Shown here one piece after another: positions 37,716 to 48,913 of a stretch of 64,000 bases of DNA; position 1 is the stretch's first letter; the number at the start of each line of letters is the position of its first letter. The position numbers and the translations under genes were made by a program. A model generated the notes under the pieces. It ran no database searches. It had not been told where the DNA came from and saw only the letters and a program-made list of their open reading frames with translations. The DNA is from Tannerellaceae bacterium (lineage in GTDB: Bacteria; Bacteroidota; Bacteroidia; Bacteroidales; Tannerellaceae). The stretch covers positions 1 through 64,000 of the forward strand of contig JAJQEE010000114.1 of the NCBI GenBank assembly GCA_021201865.1. Direction: 5' to 3'.

Positions 37716-39476
37716 TGGATCAATTATCTAATTATGATAAATACCCGGTTGTAAAGGTTTCCGGCTGTACAGACGGTTGCTGGCAGGGATGGGGGGATAT
37801 TGGAGTTGAAATAAACCGGTATATATCCGGCTATACAAAACCGGTAAAAAAAGTGGTCATCGAATGTTATCCGGGTGTATTGGACAAAGAACTCGTGGAA
37901 GCCCTTAGTGTTGCTTTAGGGGATGAATATTTTTTCTTTTCATCAGATGCTATGCTTTCTCAACAGGAGATCAATGACTTTTTTTCAGAAGATATAACAA
38001 CAGATGAAGTGTTCGGATATCTGACACGCCACACGATTGATAAATTCTTTGATCCGAAAAAAGTTTCGGAACTACGGAAACAGATCAGTGCCGTAAAAGA
38101 AGGTGTCATCAGTATATATGGTACAGGAGCGGCTTATATTTGTCCGGATGCGGATGTATTGATCTATGCGGATATGCCCCGTTGGGAAATTCAGCAACGG
38201 TTCCGCCGGAATGAAATCAGTAATTTAGGTATCGAAAACCGGAATGAACGCCCTTCTCTACAATATAAAAGATCCTTTTTCGTAGATTGGCGGGTATGTG
38301 ACCGGTTTAAGAAAACGATTATGGATCGCTGGGATTATCTACTGGATACGACCCTATTGGGTTCCCCTAAAATGGTAACCGGAGAAAATATACGCAGAGG
38401 ATTGCAAAAAGCACTCACTACTCCTTTCCGGGTAGTACCTTTTTTTGATCCGGGACCCTGGGGAGGGCAGTGGATGAAAAAAGTAATCGGTCTGGATGAG
38501 TCAGTTCCTAATTATGCCTGGTGCTTTGATTGTGTCCCGGAAGAAAATAGTCTTTTATTGGGATTTGGAGATATGACGATTGAAATACCCTCTGTTAATC
38601 TGGTTTTTGCCTATCCCCGGGATTTATTGGGGGTCCCTGTATACGGAAGGTTTGGGGATGAATTCCCTATCCGTTTCGATTTTCTGGATACCATAGGGGA
38701 GGAAACCTGAGTGTACAGGTGCATCCGTTAACGGAATATATTCAGGAGACGTTTGGCATGCGATACACGCAGGATGAAAGTTATTATCTGCTCGATGTGG
38801 GAGAAGAGGCAGTCGTATATCTGGGATTAAAAGAGGGAGTATATCCGGAACAGATGATTTCAGAATTAAAAGAGGCACAAATATCGGGAAAGTTTGATGT
38901 AGAAAAGCACATTGGTAAATATCCGGTAAAAAACACGATCATATATTAATTCCAGCAGGGACAATCCACTGCTCCGGAAAAAATAGTATGGTGTTGGAAA
39001 TCAGTGCTACCCCATTCATTTTCACCTTCAAATTATGGGACTGGGGACGTGTCGGGCTGGATGGCAAACCTCGTCCGATCAACATCGGACACGGAGAACA
39101 GGTTATTCAATGGGACCGTACGGAATCATGGGTCACAAAAGAATTGATTCATCCTGTCACTTTGATCCGGGAAGAAGAAGGAATACGCGAAGAGCGGACT
39201 GGTCTCCATCTACAGGAATTTATTGAAACCCGCCGCCACTGGTTTACGGTTCCTGTCCTGCATACAACAGATGGTAGTGTTAATGTCCTTAATCTGGTAG
39301 AGGGAAGAGAAGTGATCGTAGAAAGTCCGGAAGGACTTTTTGAACCATTCATCGTTCATTATGCAGAAACCTTTATTGTTCCGGCTTCCGTAGAAAGCTA
39401 TATCATCCGCCCTTATGGAGCATCCAAAGGGAAAGAATGTGCCACCATTAAAGCCTACGTAAGACATCATGCATAA
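37712..39476 (+). CDS. Class I mannose-6-phosphate isomerase-like protein with N-terminal extra domain (two frameshifts)
   Basis: About 588 aa when reconstructed across three frames (37712-38710, then to 38949, then to 39476). The N-terminal ~310 residues (VKVSGCTDGCWQGWGDIGVE, near 15-34; VISIYGTGAAYICPDADVLIY) look like a kinase-related domain found in long Bacteroidetes homologues. The C-terminal half shows PMI metal-site motifs: SVQVHP, DESYYLLD and LIPAGTIHCSG. Frameshifts: in GGGGAGG near 38689-38695, and in the A6 run 38928-38933. It probably converts mannose-6-P to fructose-6-P. The long fused layout is known in Bacteroidales; the function of the front domain is not. Confidence 0.8.
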
Positions 39477-40256
39477 GCCTTTATTTAACAGCGGTATAGA
39501 AATAACTCCTCATCCCTCAGGGATCGGCTTTATGTATGGGAACGACGTATTTGGTCCTGAACCGGAGAACCGGAAACTGGATGATATACGGGAAAGCCTG
39601 ATGAATCCTTTATGTGACGGACCGGAAATAGTCTATTCGATTGCTATGGATGTAGGAAAGAAAAAAGATCAGGACCGTTTGAAAGAAATGCATTTACTCT
39701 TTGGTGTGGTGACCTATGCTGCGGGCAGATTAGGACATGAACCTGTCCGGAGCCAGGGACATATGCACAAAATATCTTCTTACAGTGGCTGGTCTACTCC
39801 GGAAATATATGAAATCTGGTCCGGAAAGGCCATAATATACATGCAGGAGGTAGCAGCATACGATCCGGGCAGATGTTTTGCCGTTATAGCGGAACCCGGG
39901 GATGTAGTGATGTACCCCCTTACTGGATACATGCAACTGTCAGTGCAGATCCTGCCATTCCTCTGACGTTTGGAGCATGGTGTGACCGGGAATATGGATT
40001 TGTATATGATCAGGTACGCCGTTACCGGGGCATTGCCTGGTTCCCTGTCTACACAGAGGAAGGAGAACTGGAATGGATGGCTAATCCAAATTATGGAGCC
40101 TCCTCTCTTATCACTAAGACACCGGGTAATTATGAAGCGCTGGGAATTAAGGCGGGAACTTCTATCTACCGGACGTTTGAAGAAAACCCGGAAACCTTTT
40201 TATATGTTCCCAGACCTCAGCTAAAAGAAAAAGTCTGGCGTGATTTTGAACCTTAA
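39469..40256 (+). CDS. Cupin-type glucose-6-phosphate isomerase 2 (frameshifted)
   Basis: About 263 aa when reconstructed. The cupin motif RSQGHMHKISSYSG...PEIYEIWSG (near residues 87-110) gives the His/His/Glu metal ligands and VPPYWIHATVSAD-type sequence the last His. The frame is broken in the C5 run 39915-39919; a sixth C gives VMYPPYWIHATV and continues to 40256 with PLTFGAWCDREYGFVYDQVR and the GPI-family ending KEKVWRDF. A second cupin isomerase in the same operon as the one at 36196, but only distantly similar, suggests a different substrate or anomer. Confidence 0.82.
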
Positions 40257-40271
40257 ATACAACTACCAACC

Positions 40272-41701
40272 ATGAAGAATACATATAATAAAAATCTGAT
40301 TTATATCATTGCTCTTATCGCTGCTACAGGAGTGCTCCTGTTTGGCTTTGATACAGGTGTCATCTCCGGAGCGATCCCCTTTTTCCAACAGGATTTTGGT
40401 ATCGAGGATGATATGATAGAATGGGTGACTTCCTCCGGATTAGCCGGTGCGATACTGGGTGCGCTTTTTTCCGGGAAAATAACTGACCGTATAGGAAGGA
40501 AAAAGGTGATTCTGGCATCTGCGGTTATCTTTGCGACCGGAGCGTTGTGGTCGGGTTTTGCTCCGGATATTTACCAGTTGATTGCCTCCCGCTTATTCCT
40601 GGGAATAGCCATCGGGGTATCTTCTTTTGCTGTCCCTCTGTATATTGCTGAGATCTCACCTACGCATTTACGTGGCAGACTGGTATCTCTCTTTCAGTTA
40701 ATGATCACATTAGGAGTTTTAATCTCTTATCTGTCAGACCTGTTTTTGCCAATGAACAGGATGTTACCTGTTGGCGGCCTATGTTTTACGTAGGAGTGTT
40801 TCCGGCGCTGATCCTGTTGACCGGAATGTTCTTTCTCCCGGAAACACCCCGTTGGCTGATGAGTAAAGGCCGGGAAAAAGAAAGCCGTGCTATTCTGGCA
40901 AGAATTGAGCCGGCAGAAACCGTGACAGTATGGACAGACCAGATCAGCCATGAAATAAAAGAAGAAGATACCCGTAGTGCCGGCTGGAAAGAGTTACTTC
41001 AGCCCTGGCTGCGAACCCCTTTGATCATAGCTGTGGGAATTATGTTTTTTCAGCAGTTTGTGGGAATTAATACAGTCATATATTACAGTCCCAAAATATT
41101 TCTGATGGCAGGGTTTGAGGGTACCATATCTGCTATCTGGGCAGCCGTGGGAGTAGGTGTGGTGAATGTGATATTTACAGTACTATCCGTCTATTTTGTA
41201 GACCGTCTGGGACGTCGTAAACTCTATTTTATCGGCTTAAGCGGTATTATCTGTTCACTGATCGCTTTAAGTAGCTGCTTTTTCTTTATGAATCGGGTAG
41301 AAGAGATGGGAAAGTGGGTCACCATAGGTTTGGTATTTCTCTATGTCGCCTGTTATGCGATTAGTATCGGACCCTTAGGATGGTTGATTATCTCAGAGGT
41401 TTTTCCCCAGCACGTAAGAGGAATAGGTTCTTCTTTAGGATCTCTGTCCGTCTGGTTTTTTAATACGATCGTCTCTTTCACATTCTTCAAAATTATTAAA
41501 TTATTATCAGTCCCGGGAACCGGAGTGGGGATTGCCGGTGAAACAACCGGCAATCCTGCCGGAGCTTTTTTCTTCTATGCCATCATCGCTCTTGCAGGGC
41601 TAATCTGGGGATATTTTTATATCCCGGAAACCAAAGGTATTTCACTGGAAAAGATAGAACAACACTGGAGAAAAGGGGGAGATCCGCGAAGTTTGAAATA
41701 A
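40272..41701 (+). CDS. MFS sugar:proton symporter (XylE/GalP-like; frameshifted)
   Basis: About 477 aa when reconstructed; 12 membrane segments in the inner membrane. Sugar porter motifs visible: GFDTGVISGA, DRIGRKK (loop 2-3), LYIAEISPTHLRGRLVSLFQ (cytoplasmic loop after TM4), FQQFVGINTVIYYSP, DRLGRRK and the C-terminal IPETKGISLEKIEQ. The frame is interrupted at the T5 run 40743-40747 (LSDLFL); a sixth T gives DLFFANEQDVTCWRPMFYVG. It would take up the monosaccharide that the ROK kinase and isomerases process. Confidence 0.87.
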
Positions 41702-41806
41702 AAATAATAAAATACTATAACTGTTGGTTGAAATCCTGGAAAAAACGATACCGGATTTCCTGTAACTTGCAGTAAGTAAGCTAACCATTAATAAAAATAG
41801 AAAACC

Positions 41807-44038
41807 ATGAAAAGACTATATATATATCTATTATGTATGCTACCCCTGATTGCCGGGGCAGAAGGCAGAACTACAATTTCACTAAACGGAGAATGGGAAT
41901 TTGAACAGACAACGATCGCTTTCCCACCTAAAAAATATACACGGAAAATTCCTGTGCCGGGGTTGGTTCATTTAGCAACTCCCCGGATAGAGCAGTATGA
42001 AAAATTTTTCCGGCGTCCGGAAGATACAGAACTACAGGAACAACATAATTTTCTGGATATCGACTATACTCCTATGTATAACTGGTATAGACGCAAAGTA
42101 CAACTGGATAAAAATCTGGAAGGACAACAACTCTATCTTACGATCCGTAAAAGCCAGTATGTAACCGTGGTATATGTTAACGGCCAACTAATGGGGCGTT
42201 CGATAGAATGTTATACACCTATTGAAATGAATATTACGGATGCGATACGTCCCGGAGAGGAGAATGAGATTCTGATATTGGTGGGGGATAGGGCATGGTT
42301 GCCCAGTCAGGCTGCCGGAAGTATAGATAAAGAAAAAATCAGGTATTTACCAGGTATATGGGATGATGTGTTTTTGACAGCTACAGGCAAAATAAAAGTT
42401 GATAAAGTTTTGTTCCTGCCTTCTCTGAAAGAAAAAAAGGTCACTGTGAAAACCCGTCTGCTGAGTGCCTATCCTCCACAGATGTTATACGGAGATCCCA
42501 TGTATGATGAGTGTCGCCTGGAGTTTATTCTTAAAGAAAAAGAAAGTGGTAAGGAAGTTGCCAGAAAAGAAATACAGGGACAGGCTAAACGGGATAATCA
42601 GACTTTCTTTGAAACGGAAATTGAATGGGCAGACCCCGTAGCATGGAGTCCGGAACATCCCTTTTTATATGAAGGAGAGGTCAGAGTCTATGACAACCAT
42701 ACATTAACGGACGTCTATTCGACCCGTTTCGGGATGAGGGATTTTTCCCGGAAAGGAAAATTCTTTAACCTGAATGGAGAGAAGTACTATCTGCGTGGCT
42801 CCAATATCACTCTCCAACGTTTCTTTGAAGACCCCGACTGCCGGGATCTCGTATGGGACCGGGAATGGGTCAAAAAACTAATGGTTGACCTGCCTAAGTC
42901 CATTGATTGGAATGCGATGCGTATCTGTGTGGGAATAGTACCGGATTTCTGGTATGACCTGTGCGATGAATATGGAATAGTGTTACAGAATGAATGGTGC
43001 TACTGGCAAACTCACGGATGGGATGACCAGATTCGCAAAGAATATACCGAATGGGTATGGAGTGACGGGAACCATCCCAGTATTGTTATCTGGGACGCGA
43101 TTAATGAAAACTGGGATGAATTTATCGGGAATGTGTTGATCCCGGAGTTAAAGCAATTAGATCCGACCCGGATCTGGGATGCCGGTTATATGACAGATGA
43201 ACATATGGGAGGAAATGATGAAATGGATGAACCTCATCCTTACCGGGCGCTGACTTTGATGCATTCCAGTGAACTCAACGATTACTTCAGACGAAATCCT
43301 TATAATCTGGGAGATCTGAATGCCTGGGAAGGATTCCGGAACATTCAGGATGCCGGAGTACCCCAGTTGGTCAATGAATATGGCTGGATCTGGCTCTGGA
43401 GAAACGGGAAACCTTCCAAGCTGACAGTAAACAATTACAACTACTATTTAGGAGCAGAAGCCTCTTCACCGGAAGCATGCAGGCAGTTACAGGCCTACTG
43501 GTTACAACTCGAAACAGAATGGTTACGGGCCGAGAGAAACATTGCAGGAGTGTTAGCCTTCTGCCATCTGACCAATAACTACGGATTTACCGGTGACTGG
43601 TTTATAAATGATATTAAAGACCTGGAAGTATCCCCGGCATTTGACTGGTTCAAACACTGTTTTGCTCCGGAAGCCGTTTTTATAGACCTGGTGGATCAAC
43701 GGTACACCAAACATCTGGCTCCCTATCTTCCCGGAAGTCACCTGGCCTTTAATCTGGTCGGAATCAATGACTACAAAAAAGTATCTGAAGGAAAAGTACT
43801 GTTAAAGCTCCTGGATAAAGAAGGGAAAGTAACTACTTCCATAGAAAAAAAGATCCGGATTGCCGGACATGATAAGAAAGTTATTCCCTGTGTAGTGGAA
43901 TTACCTCAGCAGGCAGGCGGCTATCTGGTGGTGGCAGAGTACTATCCGGAAGATAAAAAAGAACCGGTGATAAGCCGTAGATATATAACGGTTGGCAAAG
44001 AAAATACAACTTATGAATATTATGAAATAAAACCCTGA
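41807..44038 (+). CDS. Secreted GH2-family glycosidase (beta-galactosidase/mannosidase/glucuronidase type)
   Basis: A 743-aa GH2 enzyme with signal peptide (residues 1-18, AGA). N-terminal sugar-binding jelly roll (~20-195; LNGEWEFEQ, YNWYRRKVQL), immunoglobulin-like domain (~196-310) and TIM barrel (~311-660). Acid/base E434 lies in IWDAINENWDE and the predicted nucleophile E524 in LVNEYGW. The substrate within GH2 cannot be set, as the sequence lacks obvious LacZ- or UidA-specific motifs. It lies 105 bp after the transporter and directly upstream of a SusC/SusD pair, which makes it a core enzyme of this utilisation locus. Confidence 0.87.
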   Translation: MKRLYIYLLCMLPLIAGAEGRTTISLNGEWEFEQTTIAFPPKKYTRKIPVPGLVHLATPRIEQYEKFFRRPEDTELQEQHNFLDIDYTPMYNWYRRKVQLDKNLEGQQLYLTIRKSQYVTVVYVNGQLMGRSIECYTPIEMNITDAIRPGEENEILILVGDRAWLPSQAAGSIDKEKIRYLPGIWDDVFLTATGKIKVDKVLFLPSLKEKKVTVKTRLLSAYPPQMLYGDPMYDECRLEFILKEKESGKEVARKEIQGQAKRDNQTFFETEIEWADPVAWSPEHPFLYEGEVRVYDNHTLTDVYSTRFGMRDFSRKGKFFNLNGEKYYLRGSNITLQRFFEDPDCRDLVWDREWVKKLMVDLPKSIDWNAMRICVGIVPDFWYDLCDEYGIVLQNEWCYWQTHGWDDQIRKEYTEWVWSDGNHPSIVIWDAINENWDEFIGNVLIPELKQLDPTRIWDAGYMTDEHMGGNDEMDEPHPYRALTLMHSSELNDYFRRNPYNLGDLNAWEGFRNIQDAGVPQLVNEYGWIWLWRNGKPSKLTVNNYNYYLGAEASSPEACRQLQAYWLQLETEWLRAERNIAGVLAFCHLTNNYGFTGDWFINDIKDLEVSPAFDWFKHCFAPEAVFIDLVDQRYTKHLAPYLPGSHLAFNLVGINDYKKVSEGKVLLKLLDKEGKVTTSIEKKIRIAGHDKKVIPCVVELPQQAGGYLVVAEYYPEDKKEPVISRRYITVGKENTTYEYYEIKP

Positions 44039-44079
44039 ATGAGATGTATTTAATAGAAATTTAAAATTATGAAAGAAGT

Positions 44080-47000
44080 ATGAAAAAACTATTAACCTTG
44101 TTGCTATTATGTGCAACTTTTTCCCTTGCTGCCCAACAGGTGCAGATAAAAGGTGTAGTGGTCTCTAAAACCGATGACCTGCCTCTGATAGGGGTAAATG
44201 TAGTGGTAAAAGGAACCACCACAGGTACGATGACTGATATGGATGGCCGGTTTGAATTAACTGCACCGGCAGGAAGTGTGATCACATTCAGTTATATCGG
44301 GTATAAACCACTGGAAATCCTGTCCGATGCTTCCGGCAGAATGCATGTAGAGATGACAGAAGCAACCGAACTACTGGATGATGTGATAGTAGTAGGCTAT
44401 GGAGTTCAGAAAAAGAGTGTGGTCACCGCTGCTATCAGTAGTGTAAAATCCGAAGATCTCGGAAAGCTGGTTCCTACACGTGTGGAAAATATCCTGAAAG
44501 GCCAGGTTTCCGGTGTACAGATTATCAGCCATTCAGGACAGCCGGGTGCGGATGCTAATGTACGTATTCGTGGTATCGGAACAGTCAATAAAAGTGATCC
44601 ACTCTACATTATTGATGGAATGGCTGTGGACGGAGGGCTACAGAATCTGAATCCTGTGGATATTGAATCCATAGAGATACTGAAAGATGCAGCTTCTGCC
44701 GCCGTATATGGCTCCCGTGGTGCGAATGGCGTTATCTTGATTACCACTAAATCCGGAAAAGCAGGCAAAGCACGTATTACGTATGATGTATCCTATGGCT
44801 TTCAGAATCCCTGGAAAAAGAAAGATGTCCTGAATTCAGAACAATACATGATCTACCGGAATGAAATGAGTGTCAACGGAGGAGGCAGCGAAGTCTATTC
44901 AGCAGAAGAATTAGCAGCGGCCCGGCGTGGAGAATTGCCGGACACGAACTGGCAGAATGAAACATTCAATAAAAATGCTCCGGTTGTGAACCACCAGATC
45001 GGCATCAACGGAGGTACTGATAAAGGTTCTTATTACCTGTCTCTGGGATATTTTAGCCAGGATGGTATTGTCGGAGGAGACTATGGGATGTCCAATTATG
45101 ATCGCTGGAATGTGCGTATGAATAATGTATATGAAGTCCTGAATGCTGAAAAAAGCAGGAACTTCCTCCATAAAGTGACAGTTGGTAGCAATCTGAGTTA
45201 TGCAAGAGCCAAGACAATCAACGTTCCCGGAGGAGTAAACACCATGTACGGTTCCATCCTGGGAAGTGCCACCTCCATGAGTCCGTTGGTAGATGTGTAT
45301 GCCTCAGAAGCGGAAGCCGCAGACATACTGGCATCCCATCCCTATGCAGTCACGGATAAAGAGGGACGGGTATTTTCTCTGGCCCCATCCAATTTCCAGG
45401 AGATCGTGAATCCGGTAGCCTACTTGAACAGACCTCAGCGGATGAAAAAGAATGAAGATAAAATAATCGGTTCATTCTATGCGGAAGTAGATGTCTGGGA
45501 AGGACTGAAATTCAAATCAACGTATGGTATTGACCTGTCCTTCTGGGGAGAAGATGAATATGCTTTTCCGTATTATTTATCCCAGCAAAACCGGTTGGAA
45601 AATACATTTGATTCCTATGCCAGGTCACAGATGAACCGGGGTTTTGCCTGGCAGATTGAGAATGTGTTTACCTATAATAAAACGATTAACCACGTACACA
45701 ATTTAGGAGCCATGGTAGGACAATCCAGCCGTGAATATAAATCCCAGCAGGTATCCGGAACGGCCTATGATCTGCTGTCCTATGATCCGTATATGGCAGC
45801 GCTGAATTCAGCCACAGCAGATCCGGATCGCCAAAGGTCATCCGGCTACCGGGACTACACCACCCTGGCCTCTTATTTCGGACGGATAGACTACAACTAC
45901 GACGAACGCTATATGGTGCAATTTACTTTGCGTCGTGACGGGTCCGATAAGTTTGGTTCTAACAATAAATGGGGTATGTTCCCTTCTGTTTCAGCAGGTT
46001 GGAATGTGACCAATGAATCCTTTATGCAGCATGTGGATTGGCTGGATTTTATGAAACTCCGTGGCAGTTGGGGTATCAATGGAAACCAAAATATAGATCC
46101 GTTTGCCTATGCCAGCCTGATGAATGGCGGACAAAATTACTATTTTGGACCCAATGGCTCGGAATCGATGCAATATGGAGCAAGTGGTGGCCGGCTCGCA
46201 AATGCCGACCTGAGATGGGAAGAATCCAGACAGACCGATATCGGTATGGATCTACGCTTTCTGAACCATGCCCTTACTTTCTCTATGGACTATTATAAAA
46301 AGAAAACAGAAGGGATGTTGAAAGAACAACCCATACCCTCTTATGTAGGAAGAACTGCACCCTGGATGAATGCCGGTAAAATGGAAAACTGGGGACTGGA
46401 GTTTGATTTAGGATACCGTTTCTCTGTTTCAGATTTCAATGTGGCTATGAAGTTAAATGCATCCTATGTCCAGACTAAACTGATTGATCTGGGTGTCCCA
46501 TCCGGACAGGATCAATGGGGAGGAATGGGTTCTGCCGGTATTGATGACTTTATCTATGCGACTAATGGAATGCCGTATCCCTATTTTTACGGATGGAGAA
46601 CCGATGGAGTTCTGCAAAATCAGGCGGAGGCAGATACATATAATGCAAAATTCGGTGCCAATGCAGTACCCGGTGATTTCCGGTTCAAAGACCTGAACGA
46701 CGATGGAGTTATTGATGACCAGGACCGCGAGAAGATTGGTCGTGCCTTTCCGGATTGGACGTATGGATTTACACTGAATGCAGATTATAAAGGATTTGAC
46801 CTGTATATGTTTTTCCAGGGCGTCATCGGAGCAGATATTTTTGACCTGCCCCAGTTTAACTATATCAACGCTTCCAACCGTCCGACATGGATTATGGATA
46901 GCTGGAGGGGAGAGGGAACGTCTAATACATTGCCCCGCCTGACCACGGTGGATACGAATAGAAACTGGAGAACTTCAGACTTCTATATCAAAAATGGGAA

Positions 47001-47226
47001 TTACCTGAGACTGAAAAATATCCAGTTAGGCTATACTATCCCGCATACTCTTTTGCGGAAGGTAAGTATAGAAAACCTTCGCCTGTTCGTAGGTGCGGAA
47101 AATCTCTTTACTATTACTTCCTATCATGGTTTTGACCCGGAGATCGGAGGAGATAATGTCGGATTGGATGCCGGAAACTATCCTCAGGCCCGTACTTTTT
47201 CTTTGGGAGCAAGTATTACTTTTTAA
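44080..47226 (+). CDS. SusC/RagA-type TonB-dependent outer-membrane transporter 1
   Basis: A 1048-aa outer-membrane glycan importer. Signal peptide to about residue 19 (LAAQ), then a carboxypeptidase-regulatory-like domain (KGVVVSKTDDLPLIGVNVVV; GRFELTAPAGSVITFSYIGY), the plug domain with IYIID-type LYIIDGMAVDGG and VYGSRGANGVILITTKSG, and the 22-strand barrel ending ARTFSLGASITF. No STN domain precedes the regulatory domain, so it is not expected to signal to an anti-sigma factor. Forms a complex with the SusD-like protein encoded 23 bp downstream. Confidence 0.95.
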   Translation: MKKLLTLLLLCATFSLAAQQVQIKGVVVSKTDDLPLIGVNVVVKGTTTGTMTDMDGRFELTAPAGSVITFSYIGYKPLEILSDASGRMHVEMTEATELLDDVIVVGYGVQKKSVVTAAISSVKSEDLGKLVPTRVENILKGQVSGVQIISHSGQPGADANVRIRGIGTVNKSDPLYIIDGMAVDGGLQNLNPVDIESIEILKDAASAAVYGSRGANGVILITTKSGKAGKARITYDVSYGFQNPWKKKDVLNSEQYMIYRNEMSVNGGGSEVYSAEELAAARRGELPDTNWQNETFNKNAPVVNHQIGINGGTDKGSYYLSLGYFSQDGIVGGDYGMSNYDRWNVRMNNVYEVLNAEKSRNFLHKVTVGSNLSYARAKTINVPGGVNTMYGSILGSATSMSPLVDVYASEAEAADILASHPYAVTDKEGRVFSLAPSNFQEIVNPVAYLNRPQRMKKNEDKIIGSFYAEVDVWEGLKFKSTYGIDLSFWGEDEYAFPYYLSQQNRLENTFDSYARSQMNRGFAWQIENVFTYNKTINHVHNLGAMVGQSSREYKSQQVSGTAYDLLSYDPYMAALNSATADPDRQRSSGYRDYTTLASYFGRIDYNYDERYMVQFTLRRDGSDKFGSNNKWGMFPSVSAGWNVTNESFMQHVDWLDFMKLRGSWGINGNQNIDPFAYASLMNGGQNYYFGPNGSESMQYGASGGRLANADLRWEESRQTDIGMDLRFLNHALTFSMDYYKKKTEGMLKEQPIPSYVGRTAPWMNAGKMENWGLEFDLGYRFSVSDFNVAMKLNASYVQTKLIDLGVPSGQDQWGGMGSAGIDDFIYATNGMPYPYFYGWRTDGVLQNQAEADTYNAKFGANAVPGDFRFKDLNDDGVIDDQDREKIGRAFPDWTYGFTLNADYKGFDLYMFFQGVIGADIFDLPQFNYINASNRPTWIMDSWRGEGTSNTLPRLTTVDTNRNWRTSDFYIKNGNYLRLKNIQLGYTIPHTLLRKVSIENLRLFVGAENLFTITSYHGFDPEIGGDNVGLDAGNYPQARTFSLGASITF

Positions 47227-47249
47227 GTCTGATTAAAAACGAATAAACA

Positions 47250-48787
47250 ATGAAAAAATATATAGTATCAATCATCGTAACAGGACTCTTTACAGTCGGA
47301 TTGTCTTCCTGCGGAGAAGATTTCCTGACCGTACGTCCTACGGATAAATTAGAAGCCGGAGCCCCTTCTACCATTCAATCCATCCAACAGAATCTGGCAG
47401 CAACCTATCAGATCCTGACCATGGACTCATATGCGGATTCAGAGTATAATAGTATTTTACTATTAAGTGACCTGCGCTCCGATGACCTGTTTAAAGCCGG
47501 AAATGAAGCAAATGACCAGGCAGGTCTCTATTTCCTGTCTCTTTACAGCAATACACCCTCAGATGTTCCTGCCGGGATCTGGACGCTCTATTTTACCGGA
47601 TTAGCCCGTGCAAATGATGCCATACAGGCTTGTGAAAATGTAACGGATGGAACAGAGGAACAGGTGAACCGGCTTTCTGCGGAAGGACATGCTTTACGTG
47701 CCTATTTCGTAAGCCAGCTCTGGCTGTTATATGGAAACATTCCCTGGTTTGATGGTGAATTGTCCTCTCCTTTTATGGCGAAACAACTTAAAGCAGATGA
47801 AGTGTATCAAAAAATCATAACCGATCTAGACTATGCCATTGCCGGAAATAAACTTCCCGGAGCAGTATCCGGCCCGGACATGGGACGGGTAAGTAAAGCA
47901 ATGGCACAAATGTTAAAAGCCAGAGTCGTCATGTACCAGAATGACCAGGCCCGCTACAATGAAGTGCTGGCAGATATGGTAGAGATCATCAATAATCCGG
48001 CTTACGGATTGATGGATACCCTGGAAGAGATTTTCCTCCCTTCCGGAGAATTCTGTAAAGAAACAATTTTTGAAACCAACCAGCGTCCGGAAGGAAAAAC
48101 ATGGGGGGCGCATGGAAAGGATACGGAACCAACCTACCTGTATTTATCTCTCCGAACTCCTTAGTAGATCCGGATGGTGTGTTTATTTCAGGTTGGGGAT
48201 TTGGTACTGTGCGACAGGAAGCGTATGATATGTATGCACCGGATGATACCCGCCGGGATGCCAGTATCAATGACTGGCGGGGAGCAGAGTATGCAATCCG
48301 TTTTCAGGATACCGGATTATTTATGCGTAAGTATGCCGCCCGGAAAGAGTGTAATGTGGTTGTCTCAGGAGACAATGACCTGAACTTTGATAATAACCTC
48401 CGTATCTTCCGTCTTCCGGAAGCGTACCTGAATGCTGCGGAACTGGTCTTAGGAGGAGCCAGTGCGCCAGGAGCACAATCCGCTCAATACTATCTGGATG
48501 TAGTAAGAGAACGCGCCTTTGGGGATAAATTTCAGGCGAATAAAATGAACGCTACATTAGAAAATATTAAACAGGAACGTCGTTTGGAATTCCTCGGCGA
48601 AGGGTTACGTTATTGGGACCTGGTACGTTGGGGAGATGCACCCAGAGTGTTGACAGAAAATAATCCGGAGTTTTTCTTAACAAGAACCTGGGATCCTGCC
48701 AAAAATAAATATTTGCCGATCCCACAAAGTGAAATAGACAAAACCAAAGGATATGGTGAATATGAATTAGTACAAAATCCCTATTAA
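47250..48787 (+). CDS. SusD/RagB-family nutrient-binding lipoprotein 1 (frameshifted)
   Basis: About 513 aa when reconstructed. Lipobox LSSC (Cys 21) followed by GEDFL; TPR-like helical SusD fold with ALRAYFVSQLWLLYGNIPW and the C-terminal RRLEFLGEGLRYWDLVRWGD and LPIPQSEIDKTKG, both typical. The frame is broken at the G6 run 48103-48108 (one G added restores GKTWGGAWKGYGTNLP). Surface lipoprotein that binds the glycan and delivers it to the preceding SusC-type porin. Confidence 0.9.
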
Positions 48788-48814
48788 TTCCTTTAGTATA
48801 AAGAGGGATAATAA

Positions 48815-48890
48815 AAAAGCCGGTAGGGCAGGGAAACACAGATCATATAATCATCTGTTTCTGTGTATCTCTGCTCTACCGGCTTTCTTT
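48815..48890. terminator. Bidirectional terminator between convergent genes
   Basis: AAAGCCGGTAGGGCAG (48816-48831) pairs with CTGCTCTACCGGCTTT (48871-48886), one wobble/mismatch, flanked by A- and T-rich tracts, between SusD (plus) and the cellulase-like gene (minus). Confidence 0.8.
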
Positions 48891-48913
48891 ATCAGATTAG
48901 TATAGGTGATCCA

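Noticed and set aside
39035..39470. ORFs within the mannose-6-phosphate isomerase-like gene on both strands
   Set aside because: They lie in frames other than the one carrying the conserved metal-site motifs.
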